Source: Cryptomeria japonica (Eukaryota > Streptophyta > Pinopsida > Cupressales > Cupressaceae). From it: a DNA stretch of 64,000 nucleotides. Location of the stretch: assembly GCF_030272615.1 (NCBI RefSeq), contig NC_081414.1:766678153-766742152 (forward strand), written 5' to 3'. Below the pieces are notes generated by a model, which ran no database searches, was not told the DNA's origin, and saw only the letters and a list, made by a program, of their open reading frames with translations. A program made the position numbers and the translations under genes. Each line of letters opens with the position of its first letter. The first letter of the stretch is position 1. This document shows positions 24,770 to 36,941 of this stretch, in pieces.

Positions 24770-27500
24770 TTGACACCCAATAAGGATTAGGGGTTCCAAC
24801 CTTGTGAATTGCCTACATCAACCCTTCAACCCCTCCATTGTCTAGTGCCTCTATGTCTTCTTCTTATGAGTGGTCAAAATGATCTCCTTAGTTTGATCAA
24901 CACACATGAGGGATTCTACTCCTGTTGTTAGGTCCCATCTATCCTTACCATATTTTAATATACACAAATCAAAATCTCTTAGATTGGACATCCCTCAGGT
25001 AAGGTATGCATTTTGTTCCCTATGCTATAATCCTAAGCTAACTTGCTTTGTTGGCTACCCTTTTGAATATTCATCTTTAGTTTCCTCATACTATTCATCA
25101 AATTAATACTCAACATTATATACATCCTCTCTATACTAAAATTATTATTATTTAATTACACTTAAAAAACACTCTAGTAAATCTAGCATTTTCTTAATAT
25201 TCTATCTACAAGGGTGTCAACAAAATAGACGATAGATTACTCATAGTCTCTTTCCCTTTCAAGTTAACTATTTTTTTTTTCAAACTTATCATCACACCAT
25301 GCTTTATTACTTTTCCTCCAGTAGCCCTTGGAGGAGAAATCCCACTATTTGATGATGTTTGAACATCTTTATCATTATCAAGCATAGGATGTTGAAGTTG
25401 TTCAAATGCAAAAGTACATTTCTTACCTATACTTCTAGGTTTCCTCCTACAAGTTTCTCCAATTGATTTCTTATTTTCATTAGCCTTATATAATGATCAT
25501 CTCTCTTCCATTTCATAGCTTTCAATTATAACTATATTCTTTTACAATACAATCACAATCCTTTATAGAAAAAAATGGAAAAACAATAAGGAAATTGGAT
25601 TTATTAATCACCATTCTTTAGTAGAGCTATTTAGGTTACTCACAAATGATAAAATATATTTTGAATCTATTTTCCTTGAGAGAATCACCAACTTATTGAT
25701 AGTTTTTTGCATGTTAACTCCTAGCTCTAAGGTTTTTATCAAACTTTGAATATTGTGAACAAAGTATTGTACTTGGAAGATACCTCTATTTTATTCAATG
25801 ATTAAGAAAGGCTAACAAGAAAGCTTATTTTAGGCCCTTGTATAAGTTGAGCCCTATCACAATTCAGAGGGTGATCCAACATATACTTTGAAGGATAAAT
25901 AAATCAAGGATTGAAGTCAATTCCCATAATATGACTTTTTTCTATAAGTATGGTTGCTATATTTTATTGATAACTACCTCTTTCAATTTCCAAATCTATT
26001 CTTTAAGCAACTAGTTTATTTGAGGCAACTAAAGATAGGTTTTGACCACTAACTCATTGAGATATTTATATGAAAATATCTTAAGAAATATCATTGGCAT
26101 GGTAAAATGTATTATAATATAATCCTCTAATATTTAATAGTCACAATATTTTGATAGGCTTAACAAAATTTCATAGTAGTGGGCTACACACAATGGTTGG
26201 GAAAATGAAACTAGAAATATATAAAGGGTTATTATTATAGTTTTTTAATCCTTTGATGAATGGTAATGGTTGGATTTCAAAGTTGACGAGTGCCCAATCT
26301 TGTAACAAAGTCAAATGCAAAGGACACACTACTAGGAATTTGAACACTATCTCCCAAATGATTTTATTGCACTTGACTCTATCTTGTGGAGCTTAAACCC
26401 TCAAATAACAGTCTTTCACAATAATATACCTCTACTTAATAATCCTAAATTAGTTTAAGAATTTCACATGTGAAGTCTAGAATAATTTTTTCTTTGGCAT
26501 AATATTACACAAAAATAAAATAATTTTATAGCATTTCTTGAACTTTAACTAACTTAAATTAACATAAAGAATAATAAATATGAATTCAAGAACTCCTTCA
26601 ATTCTATTGAACTCTTAAATAATAAAGGAGATAAAATACATTGAAAGAAGAAAAATAATGTCATATTATTTATTTTTTAATAGATATTTACATTAATTTT
26701 ACAAAATTTAGACAAAATGAAATATCTTAGTTAAATTTATTTAAATAGGTTACAATATAATTTTGAACCCAACCTAATTCTCTATTGATGTCAAAAAAAT
26801 GTATCCCTCTATAATGAATATCAAAATCTATCACATAGAACTAGAATTATGATATGAAAAGTGTGTCCCAAAGAATGTGTAGGGAGAAAACATATTATTG
26901 CCATGACAACCCCTATCCCCTGACCTAAAATTTTTTGACAAGATTCAAGAACATACCAGGTTCTTAGAAAATTGATCCCCATAAATCCAAAAGTTTTCTG
27001 TCAACTGCCAACGGCAGCCTGCTGGTGCGGATGGTAAAGGATTTGAAAGAGGACAAGTTTCAGTCTACGTTGCCAATTTGGTTTAATTTACATAGAAATG
27101 TAATTCTGAGAGTCCCATAAACGTAATTGAGGTTATTGTGTGAATTTATATTTGGATCTAATTTTCAAGACAAGGAAGAAGGAAAAAAGATAAGAAAAAA
27201 TAATAGAATTAATTAGAAGAAGCAATAGAATTAGTTGGCAGACCAGGTGACATAAAATGTAGGAGTAAATGAGGTTGCTTTTAAGACAGAGTAGAGGCTT
27301 GAATTAAGTGAGTAAGACTTCATTTTGACCAGCCTGGACTGAATGGATGTGAACCTGCCCACTAACAAAAATATGAGCAGCAGTTGGTACACCAACACAG
27401 ATTTAGGTACAGGGATTTGTGAGAGAAGAAGCTTGTGTTTAATGGGCTCCTGGTTTACTTGGTTGTCACTCTACAAATAAGATAATGAGTACAATGCCAA
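24770..27500. other. AT-rich stretch without recognisable genes (copy 2)
   Basis: Counterpart of 7,520-10,253. No coding signature. Its last part forms the distal 5' flank of the laccase. Confidence 0.6.
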
Positions 27501-27672
27501 GCCCTGCCTTATCTCCATAACTAACAAATAAAGCAAGCAAAAGAAGTCAGGAAAAGGAAATAAACCAAGACAGTTGCTAACCATAAATTTCATATCGATT
27601 TGAAATTGCGTTAAAATATTAGCTTTGCATACCAAAGGCGAAAGGACCTGTCAACTTATTTAATCCTTGTAT

Positions 27673-27683
27673 CTATATATACA
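27673..27683 (+). promoter_or_regulatory. Laccase TATA box candidate
   Basis: CTATATATACA followed by a GA-rich stretch, about 120 bases before the laccase ATG. A start site about 30 bases downstream would give a 5' leader of roughly 90 bases. The duplication junction (27,515) is about 160 bases upstream, so the TATA region is not part of the duplicated copy. Confidence 0.6.
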
Positions 27684-27798
27684 GAGAGAGGGAGAGACAC
27701 TCTCACATCTCGGGCCAGTAACAATTTAGGAAATGACTATTTAGCCAGTTTAAGTTGAGATCAGACTCTGAAAGCGGAACTATTGTGTGATTTTGGCA

Positions 27799-30096
27799 AT
27801 GCAGATATTTTATGGCCGCCTCCTGTTGCCACTTTTGGCATTGTGGTTCTCTGTTCAATTTGTCTCAGCGAAACATACCGTGATTACACGGCGCTACAAT
27901 TTCACCGTGGGTTATATATTTGTATGGAATGAATTGAATGTTTTATTGTTAATGAAAGCAATAAACAATTTCATTCTTTTTTTGTGAGGTTCCTTCCTGG
28001 TCAGATTGCTTGATTCTTCCTTTGTTGTAAATATCTGCAGATCCAAATGACGAATGTGACCCGCCTTTGCACTACGAAAGCTCTCTTGACTGTGAACGGG
28101 CAATATCCAGGGCCTGTAATAGTTGCTCGAGAAGGAGATCGTGTGGTTATCAAAGTAACAAATAATGTTAAAAACAATGTTAGCATACATTGGTATCTCT
28201 TCTGCTCCCGCTGCTCAGTTATTTGATTAATAAAAATAGTACTATAATATGCTCATGAATTCCTTTAGTAGGTGCACCTAATGAATTCCTATGAATTACT
28301 CAGGCATGGAATTCGGCAGCTTAGATCTGGGTGGGCGGATGGTCCTGCTTATGTCACTCAGTGTCCAATCCAAACCGGGCAAAGTTATGCGTACAAATTT
28401 ATTATCAAAAGGCAGAGAGGAACACTGTGGTGGCATGCCCACATCTCATGGTTGCGAGCGAGCATACATGGGGCCATTATCATCTATCCCAAAAAGAATG
28501 CTTCTTACCCATTCCCTCGCCCACACCAGGAAGTGCCTATTGTTTTTGGTATGCCCTTCACAACTCGTTGATATTGCCATGTTGCCATTGTACATATTCC
28601 TAAGTTTAAAATCAAGATACTGTTGTTGCGTTGCAAATTGCAGGGGAGTGGTGGAATGCAGACACTGAGACTGTTATCAATCAGGCAATGCAAAGTGGTG
28701 CCCAAGCTAATGTTTCAGATGCATATACCATCAACGGACTCCCTGGACTTATGTATAACTGCTCTACCAACGGTGAGGGCGGGGTATTAAAATGGATGAC
28801 ACATAACTAGACTGGTCGCTATTGTTCATTTGTATATATGTAAATGTAAATGTAACAAAGGTTTCCTGTGTTGTGTAATGCAGATACATTCAGGCTCAAA
28901 GTGAACCCTGGGAAAACTTACCTACTGCGTATAGTTAATGCTGCCCTTAATAGTGACCTGTTTTTCTCAATAGCCAACCACACATTGACTGTGGTAGAAG
29001 CGGATGCTGTGTATGTCAAGCCTTTCCAAACCAATGTTATTCTGATCACTCCTGGTCAGACTACCAACGTCCTCTTGACAGCTATGTCTCAGCCACCCAA
29101 TGCCACTTTCCTCATGTTAGCAGGCCCATTCGCTACGGGAACAGCAGCTTTTGATAACTCAAGCAGTGCTGGAGTGTTAGAGTATGTGACAGCAGTTAAT
29201 TCATCCTCATCCTCTCTTCCTATGATGAAACCGACGCTTCCAGCCCCCAACGATACCTCCTTTGCCACCAATTTTAGCCAAAAGATGAGAAGCTTGGGCA
29301 ATCCGAAATTTCCAGCAGCAGCTGTCCCTCAGAAGGTGGATAAACAGTTCCTATTCACAGTGGGATTGGGGCTAAATCCGTGTCCCCAAGGACAGACATG
29401 TCAAGGCCCCAACGGTACCAAATTTGCAGCCTCCATTAACAACATATCCTTCATTCTTCCTACCACCGCTCTTCTTCAAGCATACTACTTTAATCAGTCC
29501 AATGGAGTTTACAATACCACTTTCCCTGACAATCCGCCATTTCCTTTCAACTACACCGGCACGCCGCCTAACAACACACAGACCCTCAACGACACCAGAG
29601 TGGAAGTGCTTCCCTTTAACACTACCGTACAGCTAGTTCTGCAGGACACCAGCATTGTGACCTTCGAGAGCCATCCTCTGCATCTGCACGGCTTCAACTT
29701 CTTTATAGTTGGTCAGGGTACGGGAAACTACAATGCAAGCACGGACCCTTCTAATTTTAATCTGGTGGATCCTCCGGAGAGAAACACAGTTGGAGTTCCC
29801 AGTGGAGGTTGGGTGGCTCTCAGATTCCTAGCTGATAATCCAGGTATTACTATCCTTACTTAATCTTAGCTTCAATCGCTCATTTAAGTAGAGTTCAATA
29901 ATATTGTGCTTCATTACATATAAATCTAGGCAAGCTAACCGAACGTATGTGTGCAATTGCAGGAGTATGGTTTATGCATTGTCATCTCGAGCTGCATACC
30001 AGTTGGGGATTGAAGATGGCGTGGATTGTTTTAAATGGAAATGGGGGCAGATCCCAATCTCTTCTTCCTCCGCCCAAAGATCTTCCCTCCTGTTGA
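27799..30096 (+). CDS. Laccase (multicopper oxidase), six exons
   Basis: A secreted p-diphenol:oxygen oxidoreductase that couples one-electron oxidation of phenolics such as monolignols to reduction of O2 to water in the cell wall. Exons: 27,799-27,906, 28,041-28,192, 28,304-28,548, 28,644-28,772, 28,884-29,843 and 29,963-30,096. All introns are GT-AG and the frame is open throughout, giving 575 residues, a normal family length. The signal peptide is about residues 1-24 ([17 protein letters not shown]). All copper ligands are present: HWHG 86-89, HAH 131-133, HPLHLHG 475-481 and HCHLELH 537-543, with Leu548 as the axial T1 position. There are many N-glycosylation sequons. ATG 27,799 is chosen because the in-frame codon at 27,787 is GTG. 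The six-exon layout is common in plant laccases. It appears functional; the specific subclass and substrate cannot be told from this sequence. Confidence 0.96.
28933..28953 (+). promoter_or_regulatory. Degenerate miR397-type site in laccase exon 5
   Basis: Many plant laccase mRNAs pair with miR397 over the codons for R-I-x-N-A-A-L. Here the codons for R-I-V-N-A-A-L-N sit at the same place. By eye they keep the central GCTGC and several flanking pairs, but with about four mismatches and four G:U wobbles against the miR397 sequence as I remember it. Regulation may be weakened or depend on a divergent family member. Confidence 0.35.
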
Positions 30097-31790
30097 TCAC
30101 TTAACCTATAGATGTCTTCAAATTCATCATGCAACGTGTGCTTAGTTTTCTAAATCTCAATGCTACCAATTTTGTGTCTGAAGAAGAAAGAGGATATATA
30201 TGTCTGTGTTCCCTAATATACAAGAGCGAAGAATGTGTCTGTGCCTGATTACTCAAACATGCTATGTAAGTGGTACATCCTATAATAAGGGCCAAATTTG
30301 TATGTTTTCAAAATGAAACAGTTTTAATTGATTTTTGTCCCATATTTGAATTTAAAGCTCTCTTCCTTTATGGTGCACTTATTTTTTATCCTGTGCATAC
30401 TGAGACTGAATTATTTTTGTGGAATAGCCATGTTGTTTTGTTATATCGGAGAGGATATAATTGTGATGAAGATGGATAAATACCATTTAAAATGATAAAT
30501 AAAAGTTTTAAACCTTAATTGCAGGTATTTATGATTTTCTTTATATAAAATTAAAATTAAAATTTAGACGTATTCTTTTTATAGAAACTTTTGTTATTTA
30601 AAATGGCATTAAATTATATCTGCTACCATTCAATTAAATTTGAGATGGGTTATAAACAATTGACAAGTATTGTATAAACATCATATATTAAAACAACTAT
30701 CACGTCATCTTTCTTAAATTTAGGATCATCCTTTTTCATTTCAAATCACCTTCTTTTTATTGAGGAATTTTCTCCACACAGAATACTCGTAGGAACTATT
30801 TGTGTGTAACTAGATTATGAATCATCTTGACATACTTATACATTCTCTACATAGATGCAATGAAGGATCTCCCTAAATATATGCTTTTAGTGTAATAATT
30901 TTTTTTACATTCATGACCATTTTTTTGATCTTGTATGTACATGTATACCTCTAAGTGTTTGTGTTTCATATTTTGCTACATCTCATGCCAATTATGTATG
31001 GATAATGATTTTAAGGTCAAATCAATGAACAAAATAAATGGCAGCATTTTCAAACAATCCGAATTTTTTTTATTGATAATAATAGAATAGTTTTTCTTTT
31101 TTCAATATATTCTCTATGGGCACTAAGAGGTGTATGAATCCTTAAAACCTTCACGTAGTATCTTGTTTGTTTAGGGAAAATGTGCATCTCATTTGTTATA
31201 TCTCTTAATAGATAATGTCAAAGAGAATTTGAAGTTTTTAAATTCTTAAATTAGATGTTGATGTATACATCTTTGAATATCAGGCATAAGGGTTGAATAT
31301 GATTTACCAATACTTTACAAACCATTTAGTTCTTTAATTAAATTATAGTTATTCCTTCACTCAAATCAATAAATTGTTTTCAACTTGAAAACTCAATTAA
31401 CAAAAAATATTGTGGTATTAGTGGGATGACCTACTTTCATCCATTTTGATATCTTATATGTCTCAATGCAATTCTATTTTTTCAATACATCTTATGAACA
31501 CACATTATCAAATTCTCCAAACTAAATCTAGTCTCAAAATGTCCAAGAATTATACAAAAGGTAGATGAAACATTCATTAGAAAACTTTAATGTCATGATA
31601 GGTGACGATTTATTTTTAGAGATTATTATTATAGGTGTTTTAAATGGAAAAGTGATCCTAGACCAATCATCCATTAACCTAATATCAATTACTTTTCCCA
31701 TATAACATTAGATGTGTGTGAGTGGGTTTGACTTGCTATCTACAAGAAGAGCCATATTGTCCTAGATTCACACATCTAAGATTTACATTA
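30097..31790. other. Laccase 3' flank and AT-rich intergenic DNA
   Basis: No coding frame of note. A possible AATAAA polyadenylation signal lies at 30,498-30,503, about 400 bases past the stop; this is only a motif match. The rest shows no repeat structure I can define. Confidence 0.5.
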
Positions 31791-32085
31791 CAAAAAATTT
31801 ATAAAACATAAACACAAAAGAAAGGTATATATTTAAAAAGAGATACAAAGAGGGACTTGGATATATGCATGCTAGATACCCTAGTACAAAGGTGTTCAAA
31901 ACTTAAGAAGGTGAGAAATAATGCAATCACAAGGCTCTAAAACACCATCTCCTAGAAATCTAGCGCACAATAGTAGGATAGCGGTTCCTAGTGAGTTACC
32001 TTAATGATTTTTGCTTGTTTGATGTGTGTCACAAACTTGTATCTATCTTCTCTTCACTCCTATGACACTTTCATTATTGGATTTA

Positions 32086-32125
32086 TACCTACACACAAAA
32101 AAGGGGAAAAAGGGTTGTGTTGTGT
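32086..32125. repeat. Fragment shared with element D LTR
   Basis: 'acctacacacaaaaaa' followed by a G/A-rich run and 'gggttgtg' matches the LTR at about 15,474-15,515. The surrounding 31.8-32.3 kb does not otherwise match, so this is a small relic. Confidence 0.4.
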
Positions 32126-32377
32126 AGTGACTTTCTAAGTCAAACTACATGTTACTATTTCCACCTTCACAATAATAATGATGAGAGATAGAGAGTGTGC
32201 CCTTGCAAGGACAAAGACAAAATGAATAATGAAATGACAAGATTGCCTTAGGAAAGTTGAGTCCCACTTTGGGGGAAGTGTGTGCATAAAAAAGAATGTC
32301 TCTAGGAGCGAGGCCTCGTTATTTAATAAACAGGGCCACGTCATGCTTCGGAGACTTGAGGCGAAAATAAAAAATGG

Positions 32378-32410
32378 GCCCCGTTATTTAAGTCAAAAAA
32401 ATAACGGGGC
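32378..32410. repeat. GC-stem hairpin GCCCCGTTATTT / AAATAACGGGGC
   Basis: A perfect 12-bp inverted repeat around a 9-base loop. Its arms resemble the reiterated 'aacgggcccccgtt' motifs at 46.6 and 55.7-55.95 kb, so it may be the trace of a related transposon end. Confidence 0.5.
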
Positions 32411-32419
32411 ACTATTTAC

Positions 32420-34150
32420 AAAAGGGATGAAGGAACACAAATGGACCACTGAGAGGGGGGGTGAATCAGTGGAAATAAAAAAATTGAACTATCTAGATGA
32501 TTAAAACATTAAGAATCAAGATTATGAACCTATGAGCAGAGATATTCAAGCACATTAACACATGCACATAAAATCCAAGCCCATAACACAAGATGTATGA
32601 GGAAAACCCAATGTAGAAAAAAAACGTCAATGAGAAATGCTACTAGAGTCTACTACTCCAATCCAACCTCACAAGTATATCATTGATTACAACATTTATT
32701 GGCACCAACCCAAAGGAGCACCAACCCCTCTATCTGAGCATCAACCCAGACGATTACAGTAAGTAGAATATTCAGATACAAATTAGATCCATGTTACAAA
32801 TGAAGTTTTGAAACTCACAAAAGTTCTTCTCTTCAGGTTGACATGACTCTTCTTTTGCTTTCAATCTTTGTTCTCTTCTCTCCAATCTCTGTTGGCGATC
32901 CCTTCTCTTAGCCTTCTTCTTATCTTTGCATCCAGCTCTCTGATTTTTGCATCCAACTCTTTGTTTTTATTTCTCTAATTATTCTTCCTTTGCATCTCAT
33001 GTTAGTGTACATAACCCATTGTGTTATCTGCCTTAGCTATGTGCTCTCTAATATTTTTGTCTCTGCTAGTTTCCTTTGTCCTCTATTTGTCTTCTCTTTG
33101 CACGTGCTTCCTACTGGCTCTTATCTCATAATCATATTCTGATCATACTACATACAATATCCTATGCATTGTTATACTTGCATTGGCATCATGTTATATG
33201 CACCCACGGGAACAACTTTGTGACCCTCTTCTCTTCGTTCTATATCTTTTGTTTTTTGCAGAGCTTCTTTTTCTGCTCTCCCACACACTCTATATTTTAC
33301 TCTCTCAACCACATTCCAAATATTCTATCTTTTCTTCTTCATACACCAAAAAGTTTCCCTCCAAAAATGAAAAAAAAAAATTCTCAAGCCACTCAATGAT
33401 CTACCATGTCTCATCATACCAGTCTGGTAGTCATCCACATTTAATATTGTCTTTCCTCTTCTCTTAGTAACCTCTACAGTCTTTTTGACTAAGCATACAT
33501 AGATCTTCCTGCTAAAAAGAAATTCAAAAATAATCTTCTTGAGTCCCTAAATAACTTTTATTTTGTCTTATTTAGTCTGCCAACTGCCCAAAATATAAAT
33601 GTTGCTTTCCTTATTTGCCCAACAAATCTTGGTAATCTAATTTTTACTTTGCACACAACCTCCATTTTGAAAATATAATTTTTAGCTACAATTATGCCCA
33701 ACATTTACTCCTCTTCCAGTTTTCTGCTCAGGCTGAAAGATCTCCTTTGACACGCATCCAATTTTTTTTTTACAAAGATCTTTTCAAAGATTTCTCCACC
33801 TAGTCTTTGTCATGTCACTGAGCCACTTGGCAGATTTGGTGGGACCCATTAAAAACTCCCTTTGTTCACAAAAAGTCCACGTGTGAGAGAAATCCACGTT
33901 GGATTCATGGGTTGCATTGATGTGTTCCACATTTAGCATAACATGTGTGTTATACGCACCGCAAAACAACAAAACCTTCTTCCATGCGGGCTAGCGGGAT
34001 AACTCATCGTCATTATCCTACATATTTTTCTTTCAAACCTTCTTACCCATGTGGGTTGGTGGGATGCATTTCTCTTCTTCCTTTTGTGTTACCACAGGGT
34101 ATGTGTAGGATCATGGTGTACCAAAGCAGGCCCTTAAGTGGCAATGAAAT
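32420..34150. other. Non-coding, partly pyrimidine-rich DNA
   Basis: Contains a 'gagggggggtgaatcag' stretch and a long C/T-rich block (about 32,830-33,480). No reading frame has protein character. The end (about 34,040-34,070, 'gggttggtgggatgc') recalls sequence at about 37,960. Possibly old LTR material. Confidence 0.4.
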
Positions 34151-35114
34151 TTCAGAAAATTAGAGTTATGCAACTTGACATGAAAATTTGAATAAGTTAT
34201 GAACATCATTTTTAAAATATGTAAGATGAGAATCTATAGAAAATTTAATGTAGTTTCTAAGCTACTAGTTGTTTTTTGGAAAAAAAAAAATCCTATTTGA
34301 TGAAAATTTCAAATTTCAATGCAATGGTACTAAAATTTCAGGAAACATATAAGAAGTAGGCGTATGCTTGACCACCCTAAGCATAATCAAATCATAATAT
34401 TTTTTTAGAAGATTTATAATATAAGTATTAGAATCATGTCCAGATGTGACACATATTTTTTAATAATTTTTTATAAAGTAAAAAATTATTTATGATTTTT
34501 TTACTACAACTTTTCAGAAATTCAGAAACTCCTACGTTTGATCACCTTAACTTGGTCAAAACCTTATGAAATTCAATTTTTTTGAATTTTTCCCTACAGT
34601 AGACAAAGCATAGGAAGTGACGCATTTTTAGGATTCAAAAAATGTTATACTGTTTGAAAGTTATGAGTGTTTTTCAATCAGTCTATCAATCAAGACTTTT
34701 GTTAGAATTAAATTAGAAAATAATAATAATTATTTATTAAAGTCAAAATAAGACAAGCCTTATATTTTTGGAAATATGAGAACGTCTTTAAAAAACCCTT
34801 TTCATTTTATCAATTTTGGATATAAAAAAAGTCATCAGCCACCAGTGTAAAGTCTGGAAAATCAAGGAATACTGAAAAACACGTTTTTTCGGTTGGCTTT
34901 CTAGGCTTGTCACTTCCAAGCCAAATCCCAAAGCAAACCTGAGCCAAAAGTTTCAAATTTAAAATTTGTACAATAGAAATAGGATATCCAATTATATCGC
35001 ATATCCGATTTTAATAAGTAAATTCAATAACCAAATTTGCACATAATTAATCTACTGTTTATTAATGTATTAATATATAATGTATTAATTTATAAATATA
35101 TTAGTATATGATAT

Positions 35115-35193
35115 TAGGGAGAGGGAGAGAGGGGAGTGGGGGTGAGAGGGAGAGATTAGGGGAGAGAGAGATAGAGAGATAAAGAGATTATGT

Positions 35194-35249
<56 letters not shown>

Positions 35250-35340
35250 GGGGAGAGGGAAGGAGAGAGAGAGAGAGAGGGAGGGAGAGAGAGAGAGGGG
35301 GGAGAGAGAGAGGGAGGGGGAAGGGAGGGGGAAGGGGTCA
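35115..35340. repeat. (GA)n-rich block
   Basis: Almost pure purine, with about 25 consecutive GA units near 35,197-35,246 and interrupted GA/GGGA runs on both sides. Confidence 0.95.
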
Positions 35341-36375
35341 TATTGTGTCCTATGACCCCTTAGGACACCATATGATCCCTTAGGTGTCAATTTTTTGTAA
35401 GTAGTATTGACATTGCTTTTTATATTGTAATAATGGTTCATCTTGCCACCTTATGACACATTATGACCCATTAGGACACCATATGGTGTCGTTAGGAGTC
35501 ATATGGTGTCCTATGGGGTCATGGGATACCATATGACCCCTAAAGATAACATATGACCCCTTATGACACCATATTGGGTCGTTATGGGTCCTATGGTGTC
35601 CTAAGGGGTCATATTGTGTCCTATGACCCCTTAGGACACCATATGACCCCTTACGACACCAAATTGTGTTGTTATGGGTCATATTGTGTCCTAAGGGGTC
35701 ATATTGTGTCATATGACCCCTTAAGACACCATATGACCCCTTAGGACATAATATGACCCTTTACAACACTATACAGTGTCATTATGGGTCATATGACCCC
35801 TTATGACACCATATGGTGTCGTTAGGGGTCATATGGTGTCCTAAGGAGTTACGGGATACCATATGACCCCTTAGAACAACATATGACCCGTTATGACACC
35901 ATATTGGGTCGTTATGGGTCCTATGGTGTCGTAAGGGGTCATATTGTGTCCTATGACCCCTTACGACACCAAATTATATCTTTATGGGTCATATTGTGTC
36001 CTAAGGGGTCATATTGTGTTATATGACCCCTTAAAACACCATATGACCCCTTAGGACACAATATGACCCTTCACGACACTATATGGTGTCGTTATGGGTC
36101 ATATTGTGTCATACAGAGTCATATTATGTCCTATGTCCCCTTAAGACAACATATGACCCCTTATGACACTAAATTATGTCGTTATGGGTCATATTTTGTC
36201 CTAAGGGGTCATATTTTGTCCTAAGGGGTCATATTTTGTCATATGACCCCTTAAGACACCATATGATCCCTTAGGACACAATATGACCCCTTATGACACC
36301 ATATGATCCCTTAGGACAGAATATGACCCCTTATGACACCATATTGGGTCGTTATGGGTCCTAAGGGGTCATATG
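35340..36375. repeat. Self-complementary minisatellite
   Basis: Dozens of alternating forward and reverse versions of a short unit: 'gtcatatggtgtcctaaggg' and its near complement 'ccccttaggacaccatatga'. Adjacent units are inverted, so the array can form many hairpins. It has no coding sense; ORFs seen in it are artefacts of the repeat. Confidence 0.95.
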
Positions 36376-36379
36376 ACCC

Positions 36380-36472
36380 ATCTCCTCTAATCTCTCTCTC
36401 TCTTTCTCTCTCTCTCCTAATCTCTCTCTCCCCCTCTCCCTTAATCTTTGTCTCTTTCCCCCTTTCCCCTAA

Positions 36473-36510
<38 letters not shown>

Positions 36511-36610
36511 CTAATCTCTCTCTATCCCCTAATCTCTCTCTCCCCCTACCCCCTACCCCCTCTCTCCCCTAATCTCTCTCTCTCCCCCTCCCCTAATTTC
36601 TCTATCTCTA
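36380..36610. repeat. (TC)n-rich block
   Basis: A pyrimidine block rich in 'ctaatctctctctc' units, the strand complement of the (GA)n block at 35,115-35,340. Confidence 0.95.
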
Positions 36611-36941
36611 AAATATGAGTACTCAAATTGGATATCCGATATAATCGAATATCTAATTTTTGCCACTGCCATTAATGTTGCAACAATAAAAAAAAGTCAG
36701 CAATGGGAATTATTTTTGGGACTCCAAATTTATGCATTAAAATTGGATATCTAATTTTTGTAAATAAAAAAGAGACTTGTGGGCCATTTTGTGGATTCCA
36801 ATGACCCACATTCTTCACATTCTATTTTTTGTCGAAAATCATGGGTTTTTTAGACAAGTTGAGACAAATTTGTTCTTTTGAGATATTCTTAAAGTCAAAT
36901 CTTACATTGTCAATCATTTAGGAGTATCTTTGTAGAGGTAA

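Larger units (their letters stand above)
17273..27515. repeat. Tandem duplication, copy 2 (right part of unit)
   Basis: Colinear with 1-10,253 at an offset of about 17.27 kb. If the event was a simple tandem duplication, the full unit is 10,254-27,515, and the missing left part of copy 1 lies in the 7 kb before the window. Copy 2 continues uninterrupted past 27,515 into the laccase promoter, so this side keeps the original right flank. Confidence 0.95.
34975..36790. repeat. Inverted-repeat arms around minisatellite
   Basis: 'ggatatccaatt' and 'catatccgatttt' at 34,980-35,015 recur inverted at 36,625-36,660 ('attggatatccgatataatc') and again at 36,735-36,760. With the (GA)n block on the left and (TC)n block on the right, the whole of about 34.97-36.66 kb can fold back on itself. 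Confidence 0.5.

Noticed and set aside
27787-27987. Laccase start at 27,787
   Set aside because: That codon is GTG; the first ATG in frame is 27,799 and gives a normal signal peptide.
28272-28668. Alternative ORFs overlapping laccase exon 3
   Set aside because: They run through introns; the spliced frame gives the copper-binding motifs.
35156-36572. Long Ser/Arg/Glu-rich and Pro-rich ORFs
   Set aside because: They are translations of (GA)n, (TC)n and the self-complementary minisatellite, without any unique sequence.
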